A stretch of DNA of 64,000 nucleotides from Pontiellaceae bacterium B12227 (GTDB lineage Bacteria > Verrucomicrobiota > Kiritimatiellia > Kiritimatiellales > Pontiellaceae): positions 124,001 to 188,000 of the forward strand of contig JAROAZ010000003.1 in the NCBI GenBank assembly GCA_029432775.1. Reading direction: 5' to 3'. Each line of letters opens with the position of its first letter. The first letter of the stretch is position 1. The notes under the pieces were generated by a model that searched no databases, was not told the origin of the DNA, and was given only the letters and a program-made list of their open reading frames with translations. Positions 23,789 to 33,475 of the stretch are shown here, piece after piece. Made by a program: the position numbers and the translations under genes.

Positions 23789-24401
23789 TCGGATCGGATT
23801 CTTTGTTAAGCAGGTTGGGCGATTTGTATTTCGGCTTTCGGCCTAACTCGATCAATAAATCATTGATCTGACTCTTGAGCTCAATCACTCTGCGCTCCCG
23901 CCCGACGGCCAGTTTGTTGAAACGTGTGATTTCTTCGATCTTATCGGTGAGTTGCCGGGTTCGGCGCTTCACTTCGCTTTCAAGGTGTTGTTGGTGGTTG
24001 CGGTTTTCTTTGAGCAGCCGAGCGCGGTCGAGCGATTTGGTGAGTGCATGTTCCAGCATGGAAAGATCGGAGACCGGTTTCAGCAGATAATCCCACGCCC
24101 CGAGCCGGAGTGCCTGAACGGTGTCAGATATATTTCCGGTGCCGGAGGCAACAATCAGCGGAGTGTCCGGCGATTGTTTGGTTAAGGTTTCCAGTACTGC
24201 ATGACCATCGATATTCGGCATCCGAAGATCTGTGATGACTGCATCGGGTTTATGTCGATTAAACAGTTCAATTCCCTGAGCTCCGTCATCCGCTTCCAGG
24301 ACCGTGTAATCCAGATCCTCCAGAAACAGCTTGAAGCTTTCCCGAACGGGCCGCTCATCTTCAATCACGAGCACTTTAATCTGTGAAGCTGCGTTCAACA
24401 T
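23781..24401 (-). CDS. Response regulator: receiver plus coiled-coil output
   Basis: 206 residues. Residues 8-125 form a CheY-like receiver: acidic pair ED-E, phospho-Asp in DAVITDLRMPN (about 58), Thr/Ser in VASGTG and Lys in LLKPV. Residues 130-200 are a long coiled coil (HLESEVKRRTRQLTDKIEEI, then FNKLAVGRERRVIELKSQIN), the sort that normally links a receiver to a PAS/kinase module, but the protein stops there. There is no DNA-binding domain, so it probably acts through protein contacts. It overlaps the upstream receiver gene by 7 bp. Confidence 0.92.
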   Translation of the reverse strand: MLNAASQIKVLVIEDERPVRESFKLFLEDLDYTVLEADDGAQGIELFNRHKPDAVITDLRMPNIDGHAVLETLTKQSPDTPLIVASGTGNISDTVQALRLGAWDYLLKPVSDLSMLEHALTKSLDRARLLKENRNHQQHLESEVKRRTRQLTDKIEEITRFNKLAVGRERRVIELKSQINDLLIELGRKPKYKSPNLLNKESDPIE

Positions 24402-24790
24402 ACGGGACTCTCAGGTGCCAGCTCTTTGATGCATTTTACCAAAAGAGAGAGGACACGAACCGGTTTCAGGAAAACATACTCCGGTCGCATGCCGAGCTCT
24501 TTAAGCTGTTCCGACAGATTGTAGGAAATCGAGCCGGTGTAAATGATATGCCGTTGATCAGGATAGAGGTTGCGGGCCTGAACAATCAGATCTTCTCCGC
24601 TGATGCCGGGCAGACGCATATCCACAATACAAACGTCGTATGTATTGCTCTTCATCAGCTCAAGAGCCTCTTCTGCGCTTTCCGCAGTGGATGCCCGGAA
24701 TCCGTAATCCTCTAGAAAAGCGGACAGACTTGTGCAGATGGCAGGTTCATCGTCGATCACGAGAACGTGGATGGATGAGTAGTCAGGCAT
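24395..24790 (-). CDS. Stand-alone receiver-domain protein
   Basis: 131 residues, a receiver domain only: VLVIDDEPAI, phospho-Asp in DVCIVDMRLPGISGEDLI, IIYTGSIS and FLKPVRVLSLLVKCI. It follows the sensor kinase by 110 bp and overlaps the second regulator, so it is probably the kinase's direct partner or a phosphate shuttle. It is closely similar to the receiver protein at 61969-62376, sharing the unusual YTGSISYNL-like and LGMRPE stretches. Confidence 0.92.
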   Translation of the reverse strand: MPDYSSIHVLVIDDEPAICTSLSAFLEDYGFRASTAESAEEALELMKSNTYDVCIVDMRLPGISGEDLIVQARNLYPDQRHIIYTGSISYNLSEQLKELGMRPEYVFLKPVRVLSLLVKCIKELAPESPVC

Positions 24791-24900
24791 GAAGCTCCTT
24801 TTATTAATGCGTGGAGCTTATAATGTTCGGGAACCTCAACCCAAGTCCCAATATCAGCAAAGAAGCATTAAGATTGGAGAGGTTGAGGCCGGAAAACCGG

Positions 24901-27900
24901 CTAAAGCCTCAGTCCCAGTCGTTCCTTCCGATGTATAAAGGGAATGCGGATGCTGAAACGGGATCCTTTTCCCGGAGAAGAGACGACGTTCATGGCCCCT
25001 CCGTGATTTTCCGTTATGATGAAATAGGACACCGAAAGCCCAAGCCCGGTGCCGTGTCCGACCTCTTTGGTGGTGAAGAACGGTTCGAATACGCGTTTGC
25101 GGGTTTCGGCATCCATTCCCGGGCCATTATCGATGATCTCGATGAGAGCCATCTCCTTCTCAGGCTTCAGGCGTACGATAATTTCGGGTGCCGGATTGTT
25201 CTCGACCAGCGCCTGAGCACTGTTGGAGAGCAGGTTGAGAATCACCTGCTGGATCTGGCTGCCTTCGCATGGAACCGGGTCGATGTCTTTGTAGTCACGG
25301 GTGATTTTGATATGCCGGAAGTCGAACCGTTTCTTCAGGTTATAATCGTTGGAAGCCAGCTCGATACTTCGTTCAATGATTTCCTTCAAATCATTCGGGG
25401 CAAAGTGCGCTTCGTCCTTACGACTGAAGCTCAACATATTATCAACAATTTTTGATGCGCGACGTCCAGCTTCGGAGATGGAGTCCATCATGTTCAGGAG
25501 CCCGCGTTCTTCCATGTAGGCCCGAATGGATTCCAACGTGGTGCCGGCCTCTTCGGCGGCCGTAATATTGCGCTGGGTTACATGGGTGACGCGGTTTCTC
25601 ATGACCTGCAGGTTTTGAAGGATACCCGCAAGAGGATTGTTAATTTCGTGGGCCATACCCGCTGCCAGTCCACCGACTGACATCATTTTTTCCGTTTGAA
25701 CCATCATCTCTTCAATACGAACCCGATCGGTGACATTGTCGAGCCGGATCACCGCACCTTCAGAGCCATTCGATGTGATGGGGAAGACCGTCACATCGAT
25801 CATGTGTATTTCATCATGCATGGTGCAGTGGACGCGCTGATGCCGCTGGACTTCGTGTGCGTTCATGGTTTCCAGCACGTCGTTCATCTCGCTTCCAAGG
25901 TTTGGAAAAACCTGAAGAAGCGGTTGTCCATGAGCCCTCGCCGCTTCGATGCCCGAGAGGATTTCCGCCTCCTTGTTCCACTGCATGACGCGGTTTTCCG
26001 CATCAACAGCAATGATGGTGGAGGGCGTTGAATTGATGATATTTTCCATAAGGTTCCGCGCGGAAACCAATTCTTTTGTGGCCTGAAGGCGTTCAAGCTC
26101 CGCGGCGGTCCGGCCGGCGAAGACCTGCATGATGGAAGAGGCAAAGTCTACCTGCTCCACCGGCTTTTTGTAGAGGGCCACCATCATGCCCAGTGCGTTC
26201 TTTTCGGAATCGACCAGAGGAATGCCGATATAGCATTGAATTTCGAGGTTCTGCAATTCACGGTTATGCGGGAAGCGTTTGGCTGCCTCATCAAAGTGAA
26301 CACAGGCATCGCCTCGCAGCACAGATTCGCAGGGAGTGTCTTTTAAGGCATATTCAAAATTATCTCCGGTTTTACCGGCAGAAGAAACCGCAATGGTTTG
26401 CATGACATCGCGATTTTCACTCTTGAATTCACTGATGAAAGCAAAGTCAGCATCGAGCGTCTTGGCCAGCTGGTTTACCATGGAGTTGAAGAAACGGCGA
26501 CCAACCGCTGCAACCCCGATAACCATATTCCGGATACTGTCTTCGATCATAACCCGGTCAGTTACATCGTCCACCCGAATAACCGCACCTTCAATGTCGC
26601 CGTCGAGCAACGGATAAACGGTAATGTCGTGGTACCGGGTTCGGTCTTCATCCTGAACCTGAATACGTTCTTCTTTCTGCGGACTGCGTTCTCGAATGGC
26701 CCGTTCAACCTTGACCATTTCTTTATTCAGTTCGGGGAACACCTTGCGCAAGGGGGTGCCGATGGTGTCGACGGGCAGCAGACCGGTCCGCTCTTCAGCC
26801 TGCCGGTTCCATTGGATTACAGTGCCTTCGGCATCCACGCCGATGAGGATAGAGGGCATGGAATCGATGGTATTACTCAGTAGGGCACGGAGTTGGCGCA
26901 GCTGTTCTTCCGCCAGTTTTCGGTGGGTAATATTCCAGGAGGTACCGAAGGTTCCCGTCACATTGCCTTCTTCATCGTAACGCGGAACTTTGGTGGTCAG
27001 GTACCACCGGTCACCATGCGGTGTGGAACAGAGTTCCTCCTGCTGGATAGGCTCCCTGGTGCGCATGATTTTGACTTCGTCGTCGAACCGCTGCCGGGCT
27101 TGCGCATGCGGAAGAAAGTCGAAATCGGTTTTGCCAATCAGTTCTTCCGGAGTCAGGTGCAGCTCGTCGGCTTTTGCGGCGTTTACTTCAATGAAACGGC
27201 CCTCGGCATCCTTGAAATAGATCAGATCTGGTGCATGTTCCATGAAAGACCGGAACAGGTTCCGTTCGAATTCGAGCTGTTTCTCGGTGGCAACACGATC
27301 TGTGATGTCGCGTGCGATGCCGCGGTAGCCCTGAATGTTCCAATCTTTGTCGTAAAAAGGAACGGCACTGGTTTCGATGACAACAGTCCGGCCGTCTCTA
27401 TGCTGATTATGGCTGACCATCGAATGGATCGGTGCTCCCTCAGCCACGACCCGTTTGAAATTATCCCGAACGTCTTTTGCTTCGGCGGGAGGCATCAGCT
27501 CTGTGAAGTGATGACCAAGCAGTTCATTCGCAGAATAGCCCAACAGCTCCGAAGCCTGAGGACTGCAGTAGAGGTAGCTTCCGTCGGTTGCCACTTCCCA
27601 GATCCAGTCGGATGTAGTTTCGACCAGATTACGAAACCGTTCTTCGCTTCTGCGTAGCGCATTTTCATTGGCGATACGTTCGGTAATATCGCGGGATACG
27701 CCTCGGAAGCCCGCGAGTTCGCCCTTGTTATTCGCAAAGGCCATGCCGCTGGATTCGAGAATCACCTTTTTCCCGCTCTTATGAATATACGTATTAATTT
27801 CGCAATCGATGGTGGTCTTGATGCTGCTGCTGCGCAAGGCTTCCATATTTCGGGCGGAATCCTGCTGGATCATTAACGAAAGAGAGTTTCTGCCGTGCAG

Positions 27901-29025
27901 TTCGTCGGGGGTATAGCCCAGCATATTCTTCACCCGCGGGCTCACATAGCTGAAACAACCGTAGGGATCCATTTCCCATATCATATCGTTGGAAGATTCC
28001 ACCAGAACCCGGAAGCGTTCTTCGCTCTCGTCCAGTGCCCGGGTGGTCTGGGCATGACTCTGCCGCACTATGCCCAGTTCCTGGCTGTGGTGCGTAACCT
28101 GTTTCCGGAGCGTCCGGTTCCAGATCATGATTGAACCAATAGCCAACAGTGTGATGGCCAGAATTCCGCCGATAATTTTCAGGTAACGTTCACGAGGAAT
28201 ATGTACGGTATCGCTGAGGGTGATCCATTGCTGTTTAATGGCCCGGCGTTCGGCCGAAGTGATTCCCTGCAGCACCTTATTCAGAATGGAGTTCAGGTGC
28301 GGCCAGTCTTTGCGCGAGGCCAGACAGAGCTCCCAGGGATAGTCGATGGCTCCTGCGACCCGCAGGTTGGTAAGACCGAGTTCATCGATGTTAAACGAGG
28401 CCACCCCCAGGTCAGCCACCATGGTATCGGCTTCCCCAAATGAAACCATGCGGAAACCCGATGCTGCATCGGCTACAGGAACCAGTGTGTATTCCGGATG
28501 CTTTTTCAACAGAAAATCGTGCGTGGCGGTACCATCCACCACAACGATGCTGATGCCGTTCATATTATCGAGAGTATACTGTTCGTCTCGTTCCGTGGTG
28601 GTCAGGATGACATTTGGGAGGCTTAGATAGGGATCGGTGAAGTGGAGAAACTCGCGCCGTTCAGGAGTATTTTGCAGTGAACCGACCACATCCACTTCGC
28701 CGTTATGCAGCTTTTTAACAATCTCTTTCCAGGAGTTGCAGTTGACCTGTAGAAACCGGATCCCGAGCTTGTGTTCGATATGGTCGAAATAATCGGCTGT
28801 CAGTCCGCGGTGCCGGCCCTGTTCATCCAAAAAGTCCAGCGGGGGGGAATCCGGGAGCGGTGCAATACGGATCGATTTGCCATGTTCCTGCAGCCAGTCG
28901 TATTCCGAGCGTGTCAGTTCGAGCTGCGGAGAGGTCTTCGGCATTTCCAGATAAAGCAGTGCCGAGGCCGTCGCCAGCGCAGCAAAAATCACGATCCATA
29001 TAAAAGCTTTTAATCCCGAATTCAT
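24901..29025 (-). CDS. Large sensor histidine kinase: periplasmic solute-binding, multiple PAS, GAF
   Basis: 1374 residues from MNSGLKAFIWIVIFAALATA; a start 22 codons earlier would overlap the previous gene. TM1 is about 7-27. Residues 45-270 are a family 3 solute-binding domain in the periplasm (LQVNCNSWKEIVKKLHNGEVDVVG). TM2 is about 283-303. Then come about four PAS/PAC modules (340-820; repeated GFRG..RDIT.R), a GAF domain (about 835-985), another PAS, the HisKA domain with its phospho-His in GMAHEINNPLAGI, and an HATPase_c domain (NLLSNSAQAL, DNGPGM, GTGLGLSVSYFI). Amino-acid-like ligands are typical for such sensors. It sits between a GT4 gene and two receivers. Confidence 0.93.
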   Translation of the reverse strand: MNSGLKAFIWIVIFAALATASALLYLEMPKTSPQLELTRSEYDWLQEHGKSIRIAPLPDSPPLDFLDEQGRHRGLTADYFDHIEHKLGIRFLQVNCNSWKEIVKKLHNGEVDVVGSLQNTPERREFLHFTDPYLSLPNVILTTTERDEQYTLDNMNGISIVVVDGTATHDFLLKKHPEYTLVPVADAASGFRMVSFGEADTMVADLGVASFNIDELGLTNLRVAGAIDYPWELCLASRKDWPHLNSILNKVLQGITSAERRAIKQQWITLSDTVHIPRERYLKIIGGILAITLLAIGSIMIWNRTLRKQVTHHSQELGIVRQSHAQTTRALDESEERFRVLVESSNDMIWEMDPYGCFSYVSPRVKNMLGYTPDELHGRNSLSLMIQQDSARNMEALRSSSIKTTIDCEINTYIHKSGKKVILESSGMAFANNKGELAGFRGVSRDITERIANENALRRSEERFRNLVETTSDWIWEVATDGSYLYCSPQASELLGYSANELLGHHFTELMPPAEAKDVRDNFKRVVAEGAPIHSMVSHNQHRDGRTVVIETSAVPFYDKDWNIQGYRGIARDITDRVATEKQLEFERNLFRSFMEHAPDLIYFKDAEGRFIEVNAAKADELHLTPEELIGKTDFDFLPHAQARQRFDDEVKIMRTREPIQQEELCSTPHGDRWYLTTKVPRYDEEGNVTGTFGTSWNITHRKLAEEQLRQLRALLSNTIDSMPSILIGVDAEGTVIQWNRQAEERTGLLPVDTIGTPLRKVFPELNKEMVKVERAIRERSPQKEERIQVQDEDRTRYHDITVYPLLDGDIEGAVIRVDDVTDRVMIEDSIRNMVIGVAAVGRRFFNSMVNQLAKTLDADFAFISEFKSENRDVMQTIAVSSAGKTGDNFEYALKDTPCESVLRGDACVHFDEAAKRFPHNRELQNLEIQCYIGIPLVDSEKNALGMMVALYKKPVEQVDFASSIMQVFAGRTAAELERLQATKELVSARNLMENIINSTPSTIIAVDAENRVMQWNKEAEILSGIEAARAHGQPLLQVFPNLGSEMNDVLETMNAHEVQRHQRVHCTMHDEIHMIDVTVFPITSNGSEGAVIRLDNVTDRVRIEEMMVQTEKMMSVGGLAAGMAHEINNPLAGILQNLQVMRNRVTHVTQRNITAAEEAGTTLESIRAYMEERGLLNMMDSISEAGRRASKIVDNMLSFSRKDEAHFAPNDLKEIIERSIELASNDYNLKKRFDFRHIKITRDYKDIDPVPCEGSQIQQVILNLLSNSAQALVENNPAPEIIVRLKPEKEMALIEIIDNGPGMDAETRKRVFEPFFTTKEVGHGTGLGLSVSYFIITENHGGAMNVVSSPGKGSRFSIRIPFIHRKERLGLRL

Positions 29026-29039
29026 ACTCTTAAAGGTGG

Positions 29040-30164
29040 TCAGCTCATTGACCGGTAAATCTCCATCACGCTTGCGGCGGTTTTCCGCCAATCGAACATA
29101 GTAGCATATTCTATACCTCGCGTGCGCATTTCAGTCGTTCGGCCTTTTACTGCCGCATTTTCCAGACATTGGAACAGTTCTTCGGCATCGGTGGGGTCAA
29201 AGGTGGGCACTAGACCTTGAGCAATTTCTTTCATTGAGGACGTGTTGGAACAGATCACGGGAGCACCGCAGGCCAGCGCCTCAATAATCGGAAATCCGAA
29301 CCCTTCGAAGAGCGAAGGGAAAACCATCAGGTCGCAAGCTGAATAGAGCAGAGGAAGTGACTTAATCGGAACAAAACCAGGAAAGAGAATGTCGCCTTTC
29401 ACGGGACTTTCCGCCGCCCGGGCCTTAATCCGGTCCGCGCCCGGCCAGTCCGCGCCGGCCAGCACCAGCTGGTGTGAACTGTCGTTTTCCAGTTTGAAAC
29501 GCTCAAAGGCCTCGATCAGCCGGATATGATTTTTTCCAGGATGCTCCAGCCTTGAAACATAAATGAAAAACGGCTTGTCCAAACCATGCAGCACCTGCAG
29601 TCGTTCCCGCGCTTCAGCCTCCGCTACAGGCTGAAACAGATCACGGTTGATGCCTGAATAGATCACCGAGATCTGTTCCTCGGGATAGCGGGTGTATTTC
29701 ACGATATCCTGTTTGGTATATTCGCTCACCGTAATAATATGATCCGCCCGCCGGATCATCGCCGGAATGACTTTCTGATTAAAAAGCATGCGGGCAGGGT
29801 CATATTTGGCCTCCACCGAGAATGCCGCCAGATCGTGCACGGTGGCGACGACCTTCGAACCCTTAATAAACGGAATCCGGCGTGCGCTGGGTATGTGGAC
29901 CACATCATATTTTTTTCCAAGGCCTGGAAGAACCGTATTATGCCACGCCAGATTGACCAGCGGATGATCAATCAATGAAGGCACCACCGTCTTTTTAAAG
30001 CTCGGGCTGGAGACGGGAATCAGATCGGCATCGCACTTTGCCATCAGCAGATCATATTCGTTTTCGGAATCCTCCAATTGCAGAAAGCGCAGCAGTTCAC
30101 GGATATACGTCGAAATCCCTGTTTTACCACCATCCAGTACAAATGTTGAAAACCCGATTTTCAT
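29040..30164 (-). CDS. GT4-family glycosyltransferase
   Basis: 374 residues from MKIGFSTFVLDGGKTGISTY; the frame extends upstream but lacks the GT-B N-terminus there. It is a GT-B fold enzyme of family 4: VHIPSARRIPF, ADHIITVSEYTKQDIV, IYVSRLEHPGKNH and the donor-binding PSLFEGFGFPIIEALACGAP (E-x7-E pattern). It likely adds a sugar from a nucleotide donor in the cytoplasm, for a surface polysaccharide. It is the first gene of the minus-strand run that includes the sensor kinase (14-bp gap). Dyads at 29160 and 29915 lie in it. Confidence 0.93.
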   Translation of the reverse strand: MKIGFSTFVLDGGKTGISTYIRELLRFLQLEDSENEYDLLMAKCDADLIPVSSPSFKKTVVPSLIDHPLVNLAWHNTVLPGLGKKYDVVHIPSARRIPFIKGSKVVATVHDLAAFSVEAKYDPARMLFNQKVIPAMIRRADHIITVSEYTKQDIVKYTRYPEEQISVIYSGINRDLFQPVAEAEARERLQVLHGLDKPFFIYVSRLEHPGKNHIRLIEAFERFKLENDSSHQLVLAGADWPGADRIKARAAESPVKGDILFPGFVPIKSLPLLYSACDLMVFPSLFEGFGFPIIEALACGAPVICSNTSSMKEIAQGLVPTFDPTDAEELFQCLENAAVKGRTTEMRTRGIEYATMFDWRKTAASVMEIYRSMS

Positions 30165-30181
30165 TAAGCACAGTCTGGATT

Positions 30182-30196
30182 TTCCAAGGTCTGGAA
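30182..30196. repeat. 15-bp dyad copy upstream of the GT4 gene
   Basis: TTCCAAGGTCTGGAA ends 32 nt before the GT4 start codon, in its probable leader; a second intact copy, TTCCAATCTTTGGAA, is at 30347-30361 in front of the divergent coiled-coil gene. Confidence 0.8.
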
Positions 30197-30395
30197 ACAA
30201 GCTCGAAAGCGGGGCGTGCGAATGGGACATCTGTTATGGATGGTTGACGGATTGTGGTGCAATCCGGGAGGGACCGGTCTAATGTTACCTATACGGCTAG
30301 GTGCTATTGCTTTAAACGATAGAGCAATCAAGCGTTGGAATAGGCCTTCCAATCTTTGGAACAGTGCCACTCAATAGATCACGGGAGAAAGCACG

Positions 30396-30698
30396 ATGTT
30401 ATGGGATTTAATTCAACAGATGCAGATTAGCGAGCATCAGGAAAATACCTTCAGTCTGGAACGCCGGGTACAGAAGCTGGAGAAGGAGCTGCATGCCACG
30501 CGGGAGAGTCTGCTCAACTTAACCCGTGTTTTGGAAACAAAGTTCGGGGAAGGGATGGATGACGTGCCGGACCGTGTTGAGGGCGAGCTCATGCCGAAAT
30601 ACGCCAAAGCACATGTCAAGAGGCCCAACACGCTGCAAACCCGGAACCAGCTGCTTAAGCAGCAGATACAACGGGCCAAACAGCGGAAACATAAGTAG
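30396..30698 (+). CDS. Small coiled-coil protein of unknown function
   Basis: 100 residues after ribosome site CGGGAGAAAGCACG. Residues 10-50 are a heptad-rich coiled coil (FSLERRVQKLEKELHATRE); the middle is acidic, and the tail is very basic (QQIQRAKQRKHK). No signal peptide or known domain. A 15-bp dyad (30705-30719) and a bidirectional terminator follow directly. Confidence 0.75.
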   Translation: MLWDLIQQMQISEHQENTFSLERRVQKLEKELHATRESLLNLTRVLETKFGEGMDDVPDRVEGELMPKYAKAHVKRPNTLQTRNQLLKQQIQRAKQRKHK

Positions 30699-30727
30699 CC
30701 GGATTTCCAACCTCTGGAACCAAAAAC

Positions 30728-30752
30728 AGCAGGCGCGAAGGCCTGCTTTTTT
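30728..30752. terminator. Bidirectional terminator between coiled-coil gene and galM
   Basis: AGCAGGC pairs with GCCTGCT around GCGAAG, followed by TTTTTTC on plus and TGTTTTTG on minus. Confidence 0.8.
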
Positions 30753-30773
30753 CTTGTCGAGCTGGTTGGGGGT

Positions 30774-31799
30774 TTACGCCAGGCCGAACTTGTAGATTGT
30801 GGTCTGGGTGTAGGTTTCGTCTGCATCCAGTTCCGTGGACGGGAAGTCCGGCTGATTCGGGCTGTCCGGGTAGTGTTGCGTTTCCAGACAGAAGCTCTCC
30901 TGTTTCCCGTAGTAAGCGCCGGCTTTGCCTTTTACATTATCAACAAAGTTCGCGGTATAAAACTGAACGCCCGGCTCAGTGGTCCAGCATTCCATGGTGC
31001 GGCCGCTCTCCGGATCGCAGACAAAAGCCGCCAGCGTCAGCTCGCCTTCTTTTTTCTGGTTAATACAGTAGTTATGGTCATATCCAAGGCCCTGAACCGC
31101 ATCAATATTTTCACCAATCGGTTTTGATTCCAGCAGATCCATTTCAGTTTCAACCACCGAACGCAGTTCGCCCGAGGGGATTGCATTGTCATCCACGACC
31201 GTGTAGCGGTCTGCATTAATGGAAATATAGTGATCGTGCGTGCTGCCCTTTCCGGCGAGGTTGAAATAGCTGTGGTTCGTCAGGTTCAGTACCGTCTTTT
31301 TATCGGTTGATGCAGCGTACTCGAGGCGGAACTCATTTTCTGCACTCAGGGAGTAGGTCAGTTCAACGGTCAGGGTGCCCGGATATCCTTCTTCACCATC
31401 CGGGCTGACCAATGTCATCTTAACCGCATCGCCCACGATTTCAGCATCCCAGACCTTTTTATCGAATCCAACCACACCACCGTGCAGCGCATTCGGCCCA
31501 TTGTTAGCAGCAAGAGAATAGACCTTGCCATCAATGCTGAATTTGCCCTCAGCAATACGGTTGGCAAAGCGGCCGCAGCAGGCTCCGAAATAGGGATTGG
31601 CATCGCTCTGGTACTCTTCGATGGTATCAAAGCCGCAAACGAGATCATCAATATTGCCATCGGAATCGGGCGATTCAATTGCAACAATCGTAGCTCCGTA
31701 ATTGATGACTTTCGCTTTAACGGTTCCGTTATCCAGAATGAACGCATCCACGTCCTGCCCGTCGGCGGTTTTTCCAAAACTCTCTTTAACAATACTCAT
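30774..31799 (-). CDS. galM: Aldose 1-epimerase (galactose mutarotase)
   Basis: 341 residues. Substrate and catalytic motifs of the GalM family are present: GRFANRIAEGKF, ALHGG, NLTNHSYFNLAG (catalytic His), YDHNYC, PGVQFYT and the catalytic Glu in FCLETQHYPDSPN. It interconverts alpha and beta anomers of hexoses in the cytoplasm. It is 77 bp downstream of rng, possibly its own unit (ribosome site GGGGATAAATT). Confidence 0.95.
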   Translation of the reverse strand: MSIVKESFGKTADGQDVDAFILDNGTVKAKVINYGATIVAIESPDSDGNIDDLVCGFDTIEEYQSDANPYFGACCGRFANRIAEGKFSIDGKVYSLAANNGPNALHGGVVGFDKKVWDAEIVGDAVKMTLVSPDGEEGYPGTLTVELTYSLSAENEFRLEYAASTDKKTVLNLTNHSYFNLAGKGSTHDHYISINADRYTVVDDNAIPSGELRSVVETEMDLLESKPIGENIDAVQGLGYDHNYCINQKKEGELTLAAFVCDPESGRTMECWTTEPGVQFYTANFVDNVKGKAGAYYGKQESFCLETQHYPDSPNQPDFPSTELDADETYTQTTIYKFGLA

Positions 31800-31876
31800 A
31801 ATTTATCCCCGTGGTTAAATGTGAAGAATGGTTGAAACGTGAGCCGTGAAAAAGATCACGACTCACGGATTACGCG

Positions 31877-33463
31877 TTAGTTCTCAATGCTGGTGAACAG
31901 CACCTTTCCGTTGTCATCGTTGGTGACGGTGAACTCTTCAATGTGGAAGTGGCCGTCGGAAACAAAGGTGAGGTGTCCCTGGAACTCTTTTTCCATTTCG
32001 ATGAGTGCAGCTTCGTCTTCCTTACGAAGGCGGTCGAGCACCTGCGGATTTACCGTAACCCGCATCGAGTGCGTGCCGTTGCGGTCCTTACGCATGGATT
32101 CTCCCACACGGCGCTGAATTTCCACGCTCATGGAGAGCGGGGATTTCACGCGGCCGCGGCCGTTACAGTAATGACAGTCGGTGTAGCCGGAGGTGAAGAT
32201 CGATTCCTCCACACGCTGACGAGTCATTTCCAGGAGACCGAGCTGAGAGATCTGCAGCACATTGGTGCGGGCGCGATCTTTCTTGAGCGCTTCTTTCAGG
32301 CAGCGGTAGACCGCATTCTGGTCGCGCTTCGATTTCATATCGATAAAGTCGACAATCACCAAACCACCGACGTTACGAAGACGCAGTTGGCGGGCGACTT
32401 CCTCGGCCGATTCCAAGTTCACCTGCAGGATCGATTCCTCCTGCGACTTGCTGCCTTTGTGGCGGCCGGTGTTTACATCGATGGCAATCAGGGCTTCGGT
32501 TTCATCGAAGATCAGATAGGCGCCTGACTTCATCCAGACTTTGCGGCGATAGGCCGATTCGATCTGTTTTTCGACTTCGAAGTAATCAAAGATCGGCTCT
32601 TCGCCACCATACATCTGAACCCAGTTCCGCGAGCGGCGCGAGAACTTGGCAATGATCTGCCGGGTGTTTTCGAACATCTCGCGGTTGTCGATGTAGATGC
32701 GGTCGATGTCTTCGGTCAGATAGTCGCGAACCACACGTTCGGCCAGCTTCGGCTCGGAATAGAGCGCGCATGGAGCGGGCGTGTTTTTGATGCCGTCTTC
32801 GATGTCATTCCAGATCTCGAACAGGGTGCGGGCATCGCGGGCAAAGCTGACTTTCCGCGTGCCGGAGCCGGCGGTGCGCACGATCAGGCCGATCTGTTCC
32901 GGAACCGGCAGACGCGACAGAATTTTCTTCAGCCGATTGCGTTCCTTCACATCATCAATTTTACGCGAAATCCCCTTCAGGTGTGTGCCGGGCATCATCA
33001 CGAGATATCGGCCGGGAATACTCAGGTTGGCCGTAACGCGCGGGCCTTTGGTGCCGATGGCATCCTTCGTTACCTGAACAATGATTTCCGATCCGACCGG
33101 GAAGATCTTCTGCATTTCATTGGGTTTATATTTCTTGCGCCGGCGGGTCGAGCTCTTGGCACGCACCCCTTCTTCGCGTTCCAGGCGGGCCGCATCTTCC
33201 GGAATCATATCCCAGTAGTGAATGAAGGCATTCTTCTTGAGGCCGATATCCACGAAAGCGGCCTGCAGGCCATCTTCCAGATTCTGGATTTTGCCTTTGA
33301 AGATGCTGCCGACAATGCGGTTATCTTCCTGCCGCTCAATATGAAAATTATCGAGCTTTCCATCTTCCAGCACCGCAACGCGCGTTTCAAGCGTTTCGAT
33401 GTTGATGATGATTTCCTTCTTCTCCCGCTTATTGCCCCCGAAGGCTTTAAGTTTTTTAAGCAT
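31877..33463 (-). CDS. rng: Ribonuclease E/G family endoribonuclease
   Basis: 528 residues of the RNase G type, without the long RNase E scaffold. An S1 domain (about 40-140; GSIFKGKIQNLEDGLQAAFVDIG) precedes the catalytic core with metal aspartates in ALIAIDVNTGR and LVIVDFIDMKSKRDQ, and a zinc-link-like CHYCNGRGRV (variant of CPxCxGxG). It cleaves single-stranded RNA 5' ends in rRNA processing and mRNA decay. Clustering of rng with mreBCD is a known conserved arrangement; here it follows rodA by 12 bp. Confidence 0.95.
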   Translation of the reverse strand: MLKKLKAFGGNKREKKEIIINIETLETRVAVLEDGKLDNFHIERQEDNRIVGSIFKGKIQNLEDGLQAAFVDIGLKKNAFIHYWDMIPEDAARLEREEGVRAKSSTRRRKKYKPNEMQKIFPVGSEIIVQVTKDAIGTKGPRVTANLSIPGRYLVMMPGTHLKGISRKIDDVKERNRLKKILSRLPVPEQIGLIVRTAGSGTRKVSFARDARTLFEIWNDIEDGIKNTPAPCALYSEPKLAERVVRDYLTEDIDRIYIDNREMFENTRQIIAKFSRRSRNWVQMYGGEEPIFDYFEVEKQIESAYRRKVWMKSGAYLIFDETEALIAIDVNTGRHKGSKSQEESILQVNLESAEEVARQLRLRNVGGLVIVDFIDMKSKRDQNAVYRCLKEALKKDRARTNVLQISQLGLLEMTRQRVEESIFTSGYTDCHYCNGRGRVKSPLSMSVEIQRRVGESMRKDRNGTHSMRVTVNPQVLDRLRKEDEAALIEMEKEFQGHLTFVSDGHFHIEEFTVTNDDNGKVLFTSIEN

Positions 33464-33475
33464 GGTAATCTCTCC

